Assembly: GCA_027605045.1 (NCBI GenBank)
Contig: JAQFWX010000018.1
Coordinates: forward strand, 248,001 to 312,000
Reading direction: 5' to 3'
DNA: 64,000 nt
From: Phallus indusiatus
Taxonomy: Eukaryota; Basidiomycota; Agaricomycetes; Phallales; Phallaceae
This document shows, one piece after another, positions 1 through 11,562 of this stretch; position 1 is the first letter of the stretch; every line of letters starts with the position of its first letter. A model generated the notes under the pieces. It did not search any database and was not told the origin of the DNA. It saw only the letters and a list, made by a program, of their open reading frames with translations. Both the position numbers and the translations under genes were made by a program.

Positions 1-153
1 GGGTTTGTTCTCGTTGTCCCTGTAGGCCCCTACGCCCAAGTTGACTTTGTTAGCGAACGAGTCGACTTTGTATGCTGCGGTGAGTTTGAAAATGCTGTCT
101 GCAGGGGCGAGGGGGACGGTTGTCCAGGCATCTAGGAGATCATTTGAAGACAT
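1..153 (-). CDS. Aspartate aminotransferase, N-terminal part (cut by window edge)
   Basis: Only the first 51 codons lie in the window; the gene runs on the minus strand from an ATG at 151-153 and leaves at base 1. The encoded start contains VPLAPADSIFKLTAAYK followed by NKVNLGVGAYRDNENKP, the hallmark opening of class I PLP-dependent aspartate aminotransferases, in which the VNLGVGAYRD segment contributes to the substrate pocket. The enzyme swaps the amino group between aspartate/2-oxoglutarate and oxaloacetate/glutamate. There is no long presequence before the conserved block, so the cytosolic isoenzyme is more likely than the mitochondrial one (inference). The catalytic lysine lies outside the window. 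Confidence 0.9.
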   Translation of the reverse strand, partial: MSSNDLLDAWTTVPLAPADSIFKLTAAYKVDSFANKVNLGVGAYRDNENKP

Positions 154-688
154 GACTATGGTCAGATATAACAGATAATTGGACGGAGAGCCTCTTTTAT
201 AAAGGACGAGAGGCAATTGAAGCCGAAGGAAATCAACTGCTCCGAGATTTGTCACGCGGCAGGCCGCGCAGGCAACGAACCTCTCAGTTGCAATTGTGAC
301 TCACCGTTGTCCGCAACGCCACGTATATGCAATGAAACCTGTTTTAATCGGTCTGTCGCCATTCCGTGACGGTAGAAGGAGGGAAAGGGGGAGCACTCGG
401 AGCCTTGCCGCTTTTAAACCATAAAAAAAGAAATCAAAATAAAATTCACGTGAAAGATTATTACGTTGACACATTACAACAGAAGTAGACGAAATGAAAC
501 GGAAATAGCAGGAGGAAGAAAGTAAACAGGATACAAGATGTCTACAGAAGAGGCCGTCCGTCCCATGAATAATTAAAAATATGAAGGAAGGGGAATCCAG
601 GGAAATGATATATGATGGGTGTGATACTATGTATGTATGCTCGATATAGGGTAGAGTGAAAACGGAAGTGGATGCAGGTGGGGAATGT
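154..688. other. Intergenic region: aminotransferase 5' side / AN1 gene 3' side
   Basis: No coding sequence could be supported here. Long open frames exist on the minus strand but run through the AN1 intron and have no family resemblance. The part next to 153 should hold the aminotransferase promoter, the part next to 689 the AN1 3' untranslated region. Confidence 0.5.
195..201 (-). promoter_or_regulatory. TATA-like box of the aminotransferase gene
   Basis: Read on the minus strand this is TATAAAA, 42 bases upstream of the aminotransferase ATG. The position is plausible for a fungal TATA element, but the match is only to a short consensus. Confidence 0.35.
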
Positions 689-980
689 CTAGCCTGCAAT
701 CTTGGTGGCAACGGTCCGTTCACTTTCCAAACGCTCCTTGTTGCGCTGGAATGCCTCCTGCCGACACTCGGCCATCTTAAGACAGGCATGATGCTCAGGT
801 AGTCGATGCTAGGAGAAAAGGTCTGGGGGTCAGCTTTTGTTTCTTTTTGTCTAGTCCCACAATACTCACTGTTGCGCAGAATGACGAGTGGCAATGGGCA
901 CAGTCACCGACTATGCGAAGCGCAGCGTTGTTGCATCGTGGCTCGCCAGGGAGCTGACACCGTTGTTTCTTGGCTGGCAT
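689..980 (-). CDS. Small AN1-type zinc-finger protein (76 aa)
   Basis: Two exons, 980-870 and 808-689, joined in phase 0 across a GTGAGT...TAG intron. The 76-residue product is one AN1 zinc finger and little else: after a basic start (MPAKKQRCQLPGEPRC) come CAHC, FCATHRLPEHHAC and a final Cys in KMAEC. The CATHRLPEHHAC segment, with C-x2-H and H-x-C, is formed exactly at the exon junction, which fixes the splice sites. AN1 fingers bind zinc and are found in ubiquitin and proteasome stress adaptors such as Tmc1/Cuz1; stand-alone versions of this size are widespread in fungi. The C-terminus is helical and charged. Partner and precise role cannot be read from the sequence. Confidence 0.85.
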
Positions 981-1648
981 GGTTCTAGAAGGCTAACAAA
1001 TGAGAGTTAGACTGAAACAGTCATAATAATTTGCAGAACACTGACCTTCGCTTGGTGAAAGTGCGTTGAAAGTGAAAGGGGGTTGTTGTAGAATCAAAGA
1101 CAGGACAGGAATTGAGCAAAGAGGTTGACGCGGCCCCTCTTTATGAAAGCTTTAAGACCTCGGGCGTCTACCGATTACATGTACACAAGCACAATCCAAA
1201 GCCGGGTCCGTGCCGCCGGACTTTTGATGAGTCCATTGTAAATGCAGTGTCCTCCTTTCAACGGCGTGGAACCATAGAAACATTTGGAATTTCCCCATTC
1301 ATAAAAATTAAAATAAATATTAAATTATTGGGGAATTGGAATGTCCGTTCACACAGCCAGTCGACTTTTCAAAATTTGTTGCGCCGCATGCTCGCATTTC
1401 AATTCTCAACTGGCACACGACAACTGGATCTCCTGCCCAGCTCTTGAATTAGGACCCATGTTCTATTATTATAACTAACCAATGATCGACGAATAAATGG
1501 TAGAGTTAAAGAGGAAAAGAAAATTGTTCGTGGATAAGCGGTATAACTAATAAATATAAACAAGAGAAAGAAGTAGACAAGGAGGAGAAGAGGTGATGTA
1601 AAGATGCAGCACCATTGCAGAAAATCGTTATTTCTGGCTAGCGTCAAC
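981..1648. other. Intergenic region between AN1 gene and syntaxin A
   Basis: Promoter side of the AN1 gene and 3' side of syntaxin A. Several open frames of 60-140 codons are present on both strands, but none shows a start context, splice structure or family motif. I see no gene here. Confidence 0.5.
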
Positions 1649-3111
1649 TTATTTGTTACTATGGACATGATTCGCAACCTCAACCCCAACGACGATACCG
1701 ACGATGGCGAGAATGATGAGACAGATGAAAAAGCAGATCCACCGCTTCTTCCTAGCAGAACGAGCCGAAGCAACTGCCTTATCTGTGTGTTGTAGCCTAT
1801 TATTATTTCACCCATCAGCAAGTGTCAAGTCAAAAAAAAAAAAGTTCGTATAAATAGAAATAAAGATCCTTACGCGAGCTCGGCATCGTTTGCAGTCTTT
1901 TCCGTATTCACGACAATCGCATTTATAGATTCGTCTTGTTGTTCCACGAGTACGCTCATCTTTAATATCAAGTTAAAAACAAGAGCTTTTGACGAAGAAA
2001 AAAAATAAATCTCACATCGTTGAATAATTGCGCTAGTTCTGTCAGAGTTTGCTCGATCCTTCTGATATCCTCATAGCGCTCTTGAACCTCACGATAAGCT
2101 GCTCGCGATTCACCATATCGGTTGGATGATTGGAGCTAAATCAAATGCTTTAGCGGTAAATGATATCCAATTGACAACCAACTTACGGCCTGCGCGAAGA
2201 TTTGGTTCTGTGCACTGTCACTATTAACCACCGTTCGAACTTCCTCATCCGTGGCATCAGGCTTGACTATATTAGACTGTCATTACAAAAAGAAACAGAG
2301 AGAAGTCACTTTAACCAACCTATTTTGAATTGTCTCTCTAGTCGTTGCTTGTATCGTGTTCGATATTGCGATTCCACTTGTTGGTAGTTTTGGATGGCCT
2401 CCATGAACTTTTGTTTGACTAATGCGGTCTGAGAAAGAAAAAAGTTCAGTCTCTAGAGGCAAATGAAGCAGACGAAACCTAGAACAGCACCTGTTGTCTA
2501 CGGATCTGCGCGTCCTGACCAGCCCCCACATTTCGTTGTAATTTTGTTATGCGCTGCTTGATTTGGTTGCTTAACGAACTGGTTTCTGTGATGAGTCCCT
2601 CAAGTTGTTGCGCTGTCCTCGATGCAACACTCTCGTCTGTACTGTTGAGCGAGCGCTGGTGCAAGTCGGAAATGCGATTCACATTGTCGTTGTAGGTTCT
2701 CAAACTGTCTTGGATGCCACCGATCTAAAATAATAATTGGTTAATTTGACTGCGGCGAGAATACTCCGGCGTAATGTGCAAATTGAGAGAAAAAATCACC
2801 TCAGAGAAGAAAGCACTGGTATCCTCTGCGCCAGCAGTTAAAGGAACTGTATCATTGTGCACGTCCCCCATCTCATATTGATCTGTCTGAGGCCCATACC
2901 CACGATTTCCGGGAGCTGTTTCTTGTTCACTAGACGACAAAACAAGAGTCTGAGATAAACGCCACCAAATCACTCAAGACATCAAAATGAAGCGTACCGA
3001 TATCCATTACCCTGCCGATTTTTTGCGAAGTAGTTGAGTGAATTACACGTCTTTCCAATCAGAAAAGGGAGATAGTCATACCCGTAAACCGGCCAATCTG
3101 TCTCTCGCCAT
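1649..3111 (-). CDS. Syntaxin A: Sso1/2-type plasma-membrane t-SNARE (Qa)
   Basis: Nine exons: 3111-3082, 3011-2998, 2929-2800, 2724-2491, 2428-2320, 2266-2187, 2135-2016, 1959-1874 and 1796-1649, giving 316 aa. The order is a short N-peptide (MARDRLAGLR), an acidic linker, a three-helix Habc-type bundle (about residues 60-170), a SNARE helix beginning LQSSNRYGESRAAYREVQER, and a C-terminal tail anchor after the basic patch SARSARKKRW. Qa-SNAREs of this kind pair with Sec9/SNAP-25 and synaptobrevin to fuse secretory vesicles at the plasma membrane. The central ionic-layer glutamine is present (second Q of LVEQQDESI, codon 1938-1936). It is the left member of a three-gene syntaxin cluster, diverging from syntaxin B across 1.1 kb. 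All nine exons keep phase, so the model is well supported. Confidence 0.9.
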
Positions 3112-4193
3112 GTGTGTGGTATGGTTTTAAGTATAAAATAGATTTGGTTGGACTAGGTAGGCAATCAATGCACTATTTTGAGCTTGTGGATAAGGGCTGA
3201 ATAAAAGAGAAAGAAAAGAACTGTTGAAAGGACTGAATAAGAAGGAAGTAAGTGATAGTTGCAAAGCGGTGCTAAGAGCAGCGGACACTGGTGTCACAAG
3301 GTGTCTTTGCGGGTGCGGAGTTGAAATGTACGATTCAGTTTGATCGTATGTTTTTTGACAAATAAAATATTAAAGCTTCAATACGTATAAGTACTGCTAA
3401 TATCGGAAAGTTTTATTCCTGTTTGAAGAAAAAGAAAACACAACTCTTTTCTTTATCAAGAGAAACGACAATATTATCCTTTCCATGCGCAGCCGACGTG
3501 GTTCTCCTGAGATTTGAAATTTGCACAGCTGTGGTATGGGCTTATGCACTCCCGACTATGTATTTACACAGGTCGCGATCACTCCTCATGCACAGACGAC
3601 AATGATAGCCGGTGTACGTTCATCAAGTACATCAGAACAAGCCCCATGTGTCCCGGGGGTCAAAGCGTGCAAGCCAAAGCACGTACCATGATGATTTTCA
3701 CAACCATAGACTCACACAGCGTGCAACTTAAAAATTACTGAAAACGCTGACGTGTCCATGTATATCTTCCGAACCCCGCATTTCGCAGTTCTATTTCAAA
3801 TGATCCGCTGTTGTTGGTTAAAGGTATAGGTAATACAAAAACCTTTTGCGCGATAGGTTCGTTGATTTCGTCGAACACATTGCATATCCATTCAATCCCG
3901 GATATTGGTAGACAGATACTACGGAGTGAATCGCATCATTAGGACATAATAACGAAGTCCTACAGTAAGTAATTTTGGGTAACCCAATTCGGTGCGCAAA
4001 TCCAAGACAGAAAACAAATTAGAGAGGTGAAGAGTGGCGCCCACCGGTCAATATCATCACGTCACAGTCACGTGCGCTATTGCATTACTTCGGCCGATTC
4101 CCGAGGCGTTCGTCCATATTGCAATGCACTATTGCACTTTTCATACGCACCAGTTTGCCTAACGAAACCTGTTTTCTTTAACGTATACTGGCC
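3112..4193. other. Divergent intergenic region between syntaxins A and B
   Basis: About 1.1 kb separating the two divergent syntaxin start codons; it must carry both promoters. Open frames such as 3423-3741 and 4027-4192 have no recognisable product. No tRNA, repeat or strong motif was noticed. Confidence 0.5.
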
Positions 4194-5596
4194 ATGGCGA
4201 GAGATAGGTTGGCTGCTTACCGAGTACGAATATTATTCTATTTCTCGCCAGAACTTTCTTCTAATATGTAATGTGTCATAGGCTCAACAGCAAGTGTCTG
4301 GGTAATTAGGTGCTGTCTCTGTCTTTGATAAATATTCATAATTTTTTTTCTTCATTAGGGATGGTGCTCAATCCCCCGCATTGACCTCAGAGAATCACGA
4401 GTTACGAAACATAAATGCTAATGCCAATGCTACGTCACCCAATGGAATGGACTCTTTTTACAGCGAAGTACGTTTCAAAAAGTACACATTTTTTCATCAC
4501 TTAAATAAACCATAAACACACCAGCTTCAAATTCTCAAAGATAATTTGGCAACCTATCGTGAATACGTTACTCGTATTTCGGAATTGCACTCTCGATCAA
4601 TGGGTAACACCGACGCCGGAAGCATTGAGCGCGATAAATCTCAACTAAACGATCTAACTAATACATCACGATCACTTTCCAATGACATTAAAAAGAAAAT
4701 TGAAACTTTACAGCGAGATAGACGGCCAGGAACTGAGGGTGAAATCCGAAGTGAACAGGTCCAGCTCATCTTTAATCCTAATATATTTCACTATCCCCTC
4801 TGATGCACGTCCCTTTTTACAGGTCGCACTTATCAGTCGAAAGTTTCTCGAGGCCATTCAAAATCATCAACAGATTGAGCAACAGTACAGGACGAAGTTT
4901 AAGCAACGTGTAGAACGTCAGTTCAAAATCGGTAAGCGTTAAACCCCCTTTTAATCGAGTTTGTTGCAGAACACACTGGCAACTAGTTAAACCTGACGCA
5001 ACACCGGAGGAAATCAAAGTGGTCGTTGACGAAGGAGGCGGAGAACAAATATTCACTCAAGCAGTGAGTCTATGATTTCATTTTTTTCTCAAATGTTGAG
5101 CGTGTGCCTGATTTACAATCAATCCAAACACAGCTTCAATCGACAACACGATATGGAGCAGCTCGTATGGCATATCAAGAAGTTCAAGAAAGACAAGCAG
5201 AAATCCAAAAGATTGAATATACACTCAGCGAGCTTGCTCAATTATTCAACGAGGTATGCACAACCAGATAGATGTAAATATGTTCCTTAAATGCGGTCTA
5301 GATGAGCCTGCTGGTAGAGAAAGAAGATGAAGTCATTGGTGGGATCGAGCGGGAAGCTGCCGATACGGCCGTTCATGCAGAACAAGGGTATGTTGTTCAC
5401 AATCTTTAGGAAGCTGGATTCTCACTGAAATTTGAACCGTTTCAGGCTCAAGCACACAGAAAAGGCCGTAAAATCAGCTCGTTCTGCGCGTCGGAAGCGA
5501 TGGATATGCTTTTTCCTCACTCTTCTTATCTTGGCTATACTTGGAGTTGCTTTAGGCGTTGGTTTGGGCGTTGGCATCCCTCACAAATCTAATTGA
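4194..5596 (+). CDS. Syntaxin B: Sso-type t-SNARE with E at the SNARE zero layer
   Basis: Nine exons: 4194-4223, 4282-4301, 4359-4467, 4525-4758, 4823-4931, 4987-5063, 5134-5253, 5302-5387 and 5446-5596; 311 aa. Exons 4, 5, 7 and 8 match those of syntaxin A in length exactly (234, 109, 120, 86 nt) and all introns fall at the same places and phases. Domain order is the same: MARDRLAAYR N-peptide, Habc bundle, SNARE helix (LQSTTRYGAARMAYQEVQER), and a tail anchor after RSARRKRWICFF. The unusual feature is the SNARE centre, LVEKEDEVI: the zero-layer glutamine is replaced by glutamate (GAA, 5323-5325), an E in place of the Q that defines Q-SNAREs. Whether it still fuses membranes or acts as a modulator cannot be told from sequence. 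It converges with syntaxin C, with 108 bases between stop codons. Confidence 0.9.
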
Positions 5597-5704
5597 ACCT
5601 AACTAAAACACATGATTCATGAAAAACTATTATTAAGAACTCCTTTATTGCAACTCATACATTGAAATTCTACTCTACTTGTATACTGGAAATAAATTAT
5701 TTCG

Positions 5705-7304
5705 TCAAAGGTTGCCGCTGGTTGCTGCTACAATTAGAATGGTTATGGATACAGTGAAAAGAACGAGGAGGACGAGCGCGAGCGCAATGCAAAGCCATTT
5801 TCTTTTTTTACGAAGAGCGCGGGCAGAGCTGACAGCTTTGTTCATTTGATTATATCTGCTTCTTGGTAAAAGCGGGAGAAGCGCGCTTGGAAAGAAAGAC
5901 ACTTACCCTAATGCACCGCGTTTCTCAACATCCCCGGAAACGGTTTCGATCCCATTAATAACTTCTCCTTGTGTCATAACCAAGGTGTTCATCTGTGGTT
6001 TCCATCAATATCAACTCAAACATGCAATCAAAGAACACACATCATTGAACAATTCAGCCAGCTCGTATAAAGTTCGTTCAATTTTTTGGATATCATCGTG
6101 GCGTTCGTGGACTTCACGGAAAACTGTTCGAGATTCACCGAGTCTGTTGCATGATTGAAGCTACATAAGGAGTTTTGTGACGTCGTTGTTCAGGAATTGG
6201 CGATGTCACCCCTTACCATTTGAGCGAATACTTGACTGTCATTTTGAGTGTTGTTGACGGCAGCCTGAACCTCTTCAGGTGTGGCCTCTGGATTAACTGC
6301 AAAGTTACATTACATTACCATCAGCTATCGGATGTAAAAAAAATGACTGACTGATTTTGAGCTGCTTTTCTAGACGTTGTTTATATCGATGGCGATATTG
6401 TTGTTCCACTTGTTGATATTTCTGAATAGCCTCGATAAATTTGAACTTGACCAAAGCAGCCTGTCAATAAAACGAATAATTCAATTACAGTTTTTGTAGA
6501 ATAACAAGTCAAAACTTCGTTACCTGTTGTTTTCGTATTTGCATTTCGCGACTTTTCTCTCCTTTAGGAGAGACGTGAAGGTTTCTTATCCGAAGCCTCA
6601 GATCGCTGCCTAGTTTACGGGTATCCGCCATTAGTGTTTGAACTTCACGTGTGCTATGCCTGGCTGTGGACCAATCCATACTGTTCAAAGAACGATTCTG
6701 TGCTTCGGAAACGCGAGATATATTCTCGTTGTATTTTCTGAGATTCTCTTGAATAGCCGCAACCTAATAATATGTATGCATAAATTCCACAATCATCAAG
6801 AAACGTGTATTATTAGAATTTACCTCACTGTAAAATCTTGTCATGTCGTCTTCAAGAATAATGTTGATAGGTTTGGGAGGTAAATTGTTGAGGAATAAAG
6901 GACGATCGAGGGGAGCAAATATATCTTTCTCGAACGGGGAGATTTTGGAACTTGAGTTGTAATAGGTCCAATCATCGTTCAAACCGAGCGGATCTCGTTC
7001 TTGTTGCTTCTTAAATTGAACGTATGCAATTGGAGAAGGAACTTGTGGAATTGACACAGGAATGCCATTTGGTGGAACTTGCGTTCTAGTCAAACCTGGT
7101 GGATAGAGCCAACTGACGGCACCCGTTCTGCACAGCAAGGAATAAACAATGTATCTCCATTATATAAAAATGACTTACGAATTCTTATCCACGTTCTCCT
7201 GTTGAGCCTCGAAGTTAGAGATGAAAATTAGCGACAGAAACGAACAAATGATATCAATAGATTTGCACCCTTACCCGCAGAGCAGACAATCTATCGCGGG
7301 ACAT
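5705..7304 (-). CDS. Syntaxin C: diverged Sso-type t-SNARE with extended N-terminus
   Basis: Nine exons: 7304-7275, 7207-7179, 7127-6824, 6763-6524, 6460-6352, 6296-6217, 6160-6041, 5992-5907 and 5855-5705; 382 aa. Intron positions and phases are those of syntaxins A and B. The N-peptide is MSRDRLSALR and the SNARE helix runs LQSCNRLGESRTVFREVHER to LFNDMNTLVMTQGEVI; the zero-layer Q is kept (codon 5971-5969). The tail anchor follows RKKRKWLCIALALVLLVLF. It differs mainly in exon 3, which is 304 nt rather than 109-130 and encodes a proline-rich stretch of about 100 residues (YPPGLTRTQVPPNGIPV, LPPKPINIILEDD) before the Habc bundle. Sequence divergence is greater than between A and B. For the last exon I chose the CAG acceptor at 5857-5856, because it restores alignment with its paralogues. 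Confidence 0.88.
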
Positions 7305-8021
7305 CTTGAATAGTACCCAGTCGTCAAACGGCGCACAGCATCTAGTCAGAAGAATACCGTTTCGTTTATATATTCTTTCAAAGACCTTATCATCGTTGAC
7401 GTGGCTGAAAAGTGAAGATGGTGCATCGACCTGCCCCCGTCTCGGAGGGTTAAGACGGGTATCCGACTCGGATGACCTTCAGCTCCACTAGTTTAGTCTG
7501 ATGACGTTCCAGAGTTCAAAAAAAATACGACATAGTTGCGGAGAAGTCTGCCACGTATATGAGCCAAAGAGAATAGTTTTCAGTATTTTTGTCACAGCCT
7601 TCCGAGTTGTTGCTGCTACAAACGGAAACAAAGCATTATAATTCCAGATAAAATTCGGCACAAACGCCGTTTAAATCATTGAGATAGAGAGACGGAGCAT
7701 ATCTTTCAATAATCTTTGGGTCATAAGTCAATGAGGTCGTCGGTAGTGGTATAGACGCGGCAGTCCGCTGGTCCGTCGCGGGACGCGATAAAGAAACCTC
7801 TGCCATTTAGCCATTGGACGCTTAGATGTGATAAATTCCTTGCCAGCACGACCTTCTACGCATCATACTGTTTGATTTTTAAGCGATATATTCAGCACCA
7901 AATGATATTGATATTACTGCGATGAACCTCGCTATGTTGAACAAGAAAACGGCCAAAATATGAATCTCGGGTCAATAGGAACGCGAAAACCGACATCGAA
8001 GTCATTTTTGAATGGGGAAAA
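7305..8021. other. Intergenic region: syntaxin C promoter / ASL 3' side
   Basis: Roughly 700 bases without supportable coding sequence. It should contain the syntaxin C promoter (next to 7304) and the argininosuccinate lyase terminator (next to 8022). Confidence 0.5.
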
Positions 8022-9790
<1,769 letters not shown>

Positions 9791-9897
9791 TCGCGTTGAC
9801 TTGGTTTCTGAAATTTGTGCGGAAGCAAACTTTTGAGCAGTACGCGCCCAGTCAGCCTTTGATACTGATCGATCCATATCACCACTACTTTATTTCT

Positions 9898-10285
9898 TTA
9901 GAGGGGTACTACAGTTGTATCATCGTGTTGAAATTCTCGGATTCCCGTTCTAATAATTTTCAACTTTGTAGGACAATTTGGATCGGGACAGCTAACTAAG
10001 GCATCCGTCCACATCCAATCATTCCCATCTCGACACCGCTGTTTAGCTGCCAAGAGAGGTAGGACAGCACCTGTAATCAGGATCAAATAAGAAAATAGAA
10101 GTAGCTCAATTTTTCAAAAGTTTCTCACCCAGAGAATACATTGAGAACGCTTGATTCTCTGGAAAACTAATCATCTCCCCTTTGACTTCAAAGTAATCGC
10201 CTGGTTTTGCACCACACAATATTCGTCTAGTATCGCCGTCTGGCACGACGACTTCGACTCGGAGGTCATATAGTTGAAATGCCAT
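9898..10285 (-). CDS. TIGR04076-type small protein (109 aa)
   Basis: Two exons, 10285-10129 and 10070-9898, joined in phase 1. The product begins MAFQLYDLRVEVVVPDGDTR and continues with CGAKPGDYFEVKGEMI, then SMYSLGAVLPLLAAKQR, CRDGNDWMWTDALVSCPDP and a short acidic tail. This layout (beta strand, 'G-D-F-V' turn, hydrophobic helix, Cys-containing strand) is that of the TIGR04076 family, small proteins of bacteria and fungi with no established biochemical role. The assignment is from memory of the family pattern. The gene diverges from the FUN14 gene with 209 bases between start codons, and its stop is 108 bases before the ASL start. Confidence 0.65.
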
Positions 10286-10494
10286 ACTTTTTTTGTACCT
10301 GAACTCGCTGCCAGCACGGTATTGATCGTGACCGGGTTATCTGGCAGAGTATGCGTTTATATTGATGCCCGACGCCCGTGATCATTTGAATAGATCACAT
10401 GACACTGACTCCAGAGTATCATTTATAATCGTCTAGTTGTTATATTACCTCTTGGTGCTATCATTGTAATTGATCATACCTCAAGGCTTGCTCA

Positions 10495-11322
10495 ATGTTT
10501 TATCAATTTGGTCTATTCTCTCTTCGGAGATTCGCTCCCCCTCCCTCCCTTTTGCAATCTCAAGCACGTCGCGAAATTCTGTCACGGAGAGCACCAACTC
10601 ATAGTCTCCAGTTCAAAATATCACCTACTGCTCGAACAATAACTACTAGCATTGGCCAGGCGGCGAGCCGGTTCAATTCAACTCAGATAGTCTCCTTGAA
10701 GGGTGTGGTTTTGACAGGATGTGTGGGCCTAGGTTTGGCAATGTCTTTGACACGTAGACCAGTTCATTGCGATGGTGAGCTCCCGCTCAACAAAACAGTT
10801 TTCGTCAAGTGATATTCAACTTTCACAATCTCAGTCTACAAAGAAAGCGTTGCTCCAAGGACAGCTTCAAAACCCGTTGAACCGCTGGCAGCCGTACCAC
10901 AGTCCGAAGTGAACTACTACGAATTATCATTCGGAACGATTGCTGGTGTATGCACTGGTATTTTCGTTAAGAAGGGAGCGAAATTAGCCGCGACTCTATT
11001 GGGTGGTATCTTCGTGTTATTGCAAGTACGTTTCGAGCTCTTTATCATATAACCCGCGAACATCTCCGAGCCCCAACTGATGGTCTTTACTCACCTGGTT
11101 TCTGATGCATAGTACTTCCACTCTATGTCATTCATTCACATTGACTGGTCCGGCATCGGCAGAGGCTTCAATAACGCCATCCGCATAGAGGATGAAGATG
11201 GTACCTCCCATCCCCCAACGATTCTGTCGGCCTGGAGTTGGCTTATAGACTTTTTGACCGCGGATTTCCAGCCCCGGGCAAGTTTCCTCGCAGGTTTCGT
11301 CCTTGGTCTCCGGCTAGGATGA
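10495..11322 (+). CDS. FUN14-domain mitochondrial outer-membrane protein
   Basis: Three exons: 10495-10774, 10835-11025 and 11113-11322; 226 aa. The first 85 residues are rich in Arg/Ser/Thr with few acids (LLQSQARREILSRRAPTHS), typical of a mitochondrial import signal, followed by the segment SLKGVVLTGCVGLGLAMSL. The FUN14 domain itself starts near VNYYELSFGTIAGVCTGIFV, continues KKGAKLAATLLGGIFVLLQ (formed across the last intron with YFHSMSFIHIDW) and ends in ASFLAGFVLGLRLG. FUN14 proteins sit in the mitochondrial outer membrane; the animal member FUNDC1 is a mitophagy receptor, while the role of fungal members is less clear. Promoter is shared with the divergent TIGR04076-type gene. Confidence 0.85.
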
Positions 11323-11562
11323 TTCCTTATTGTACTCTTTATTTAATGGAACTAAAGGCCGGTATTGAATATAGATTTAAGGATAATGAATTATGATTCG
11401 TGCCATTCTTAACGACAGTAGTACTACGAAGCGTGACATGCCGTGATTTTCCCCAAAGATCGCCGCCCTTTTTATACCCTGGCACACTCAGGCTGAAGCT
11501 ATGTACTAATTAACCGAGTTCACAAAATTCAAATGATCTCAATTTTTGTCAATTGACAAAAC

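Noticed and set aside
301..894. Long minus-strand open frame (197 codons)
   Set aside because: It reads through the AN1 intron and both flanks, lacks an ATG-initiated family-like protein, and the spliced 76-aa AN1 product explains the region better.
9791..9897. Gcn4-type sites upstream of argininosuccinate lyase
   Set aside because: Only partial matches (TGACTT, TGACTG) are present in the 107-base gap; not convincing as regulatory sites.
10915..10926. YYEL in the FUN14 protein as an LC3/Atg8-interacting (Y-x-x-L) motif
   Set aside because: Y-x-E-L at this position is part of the FUN14 domain itself and directly abuts the membrane segment; the FUNDC1 LIR is far N-terminal, so this is not evidence for mitophagy receptor function.
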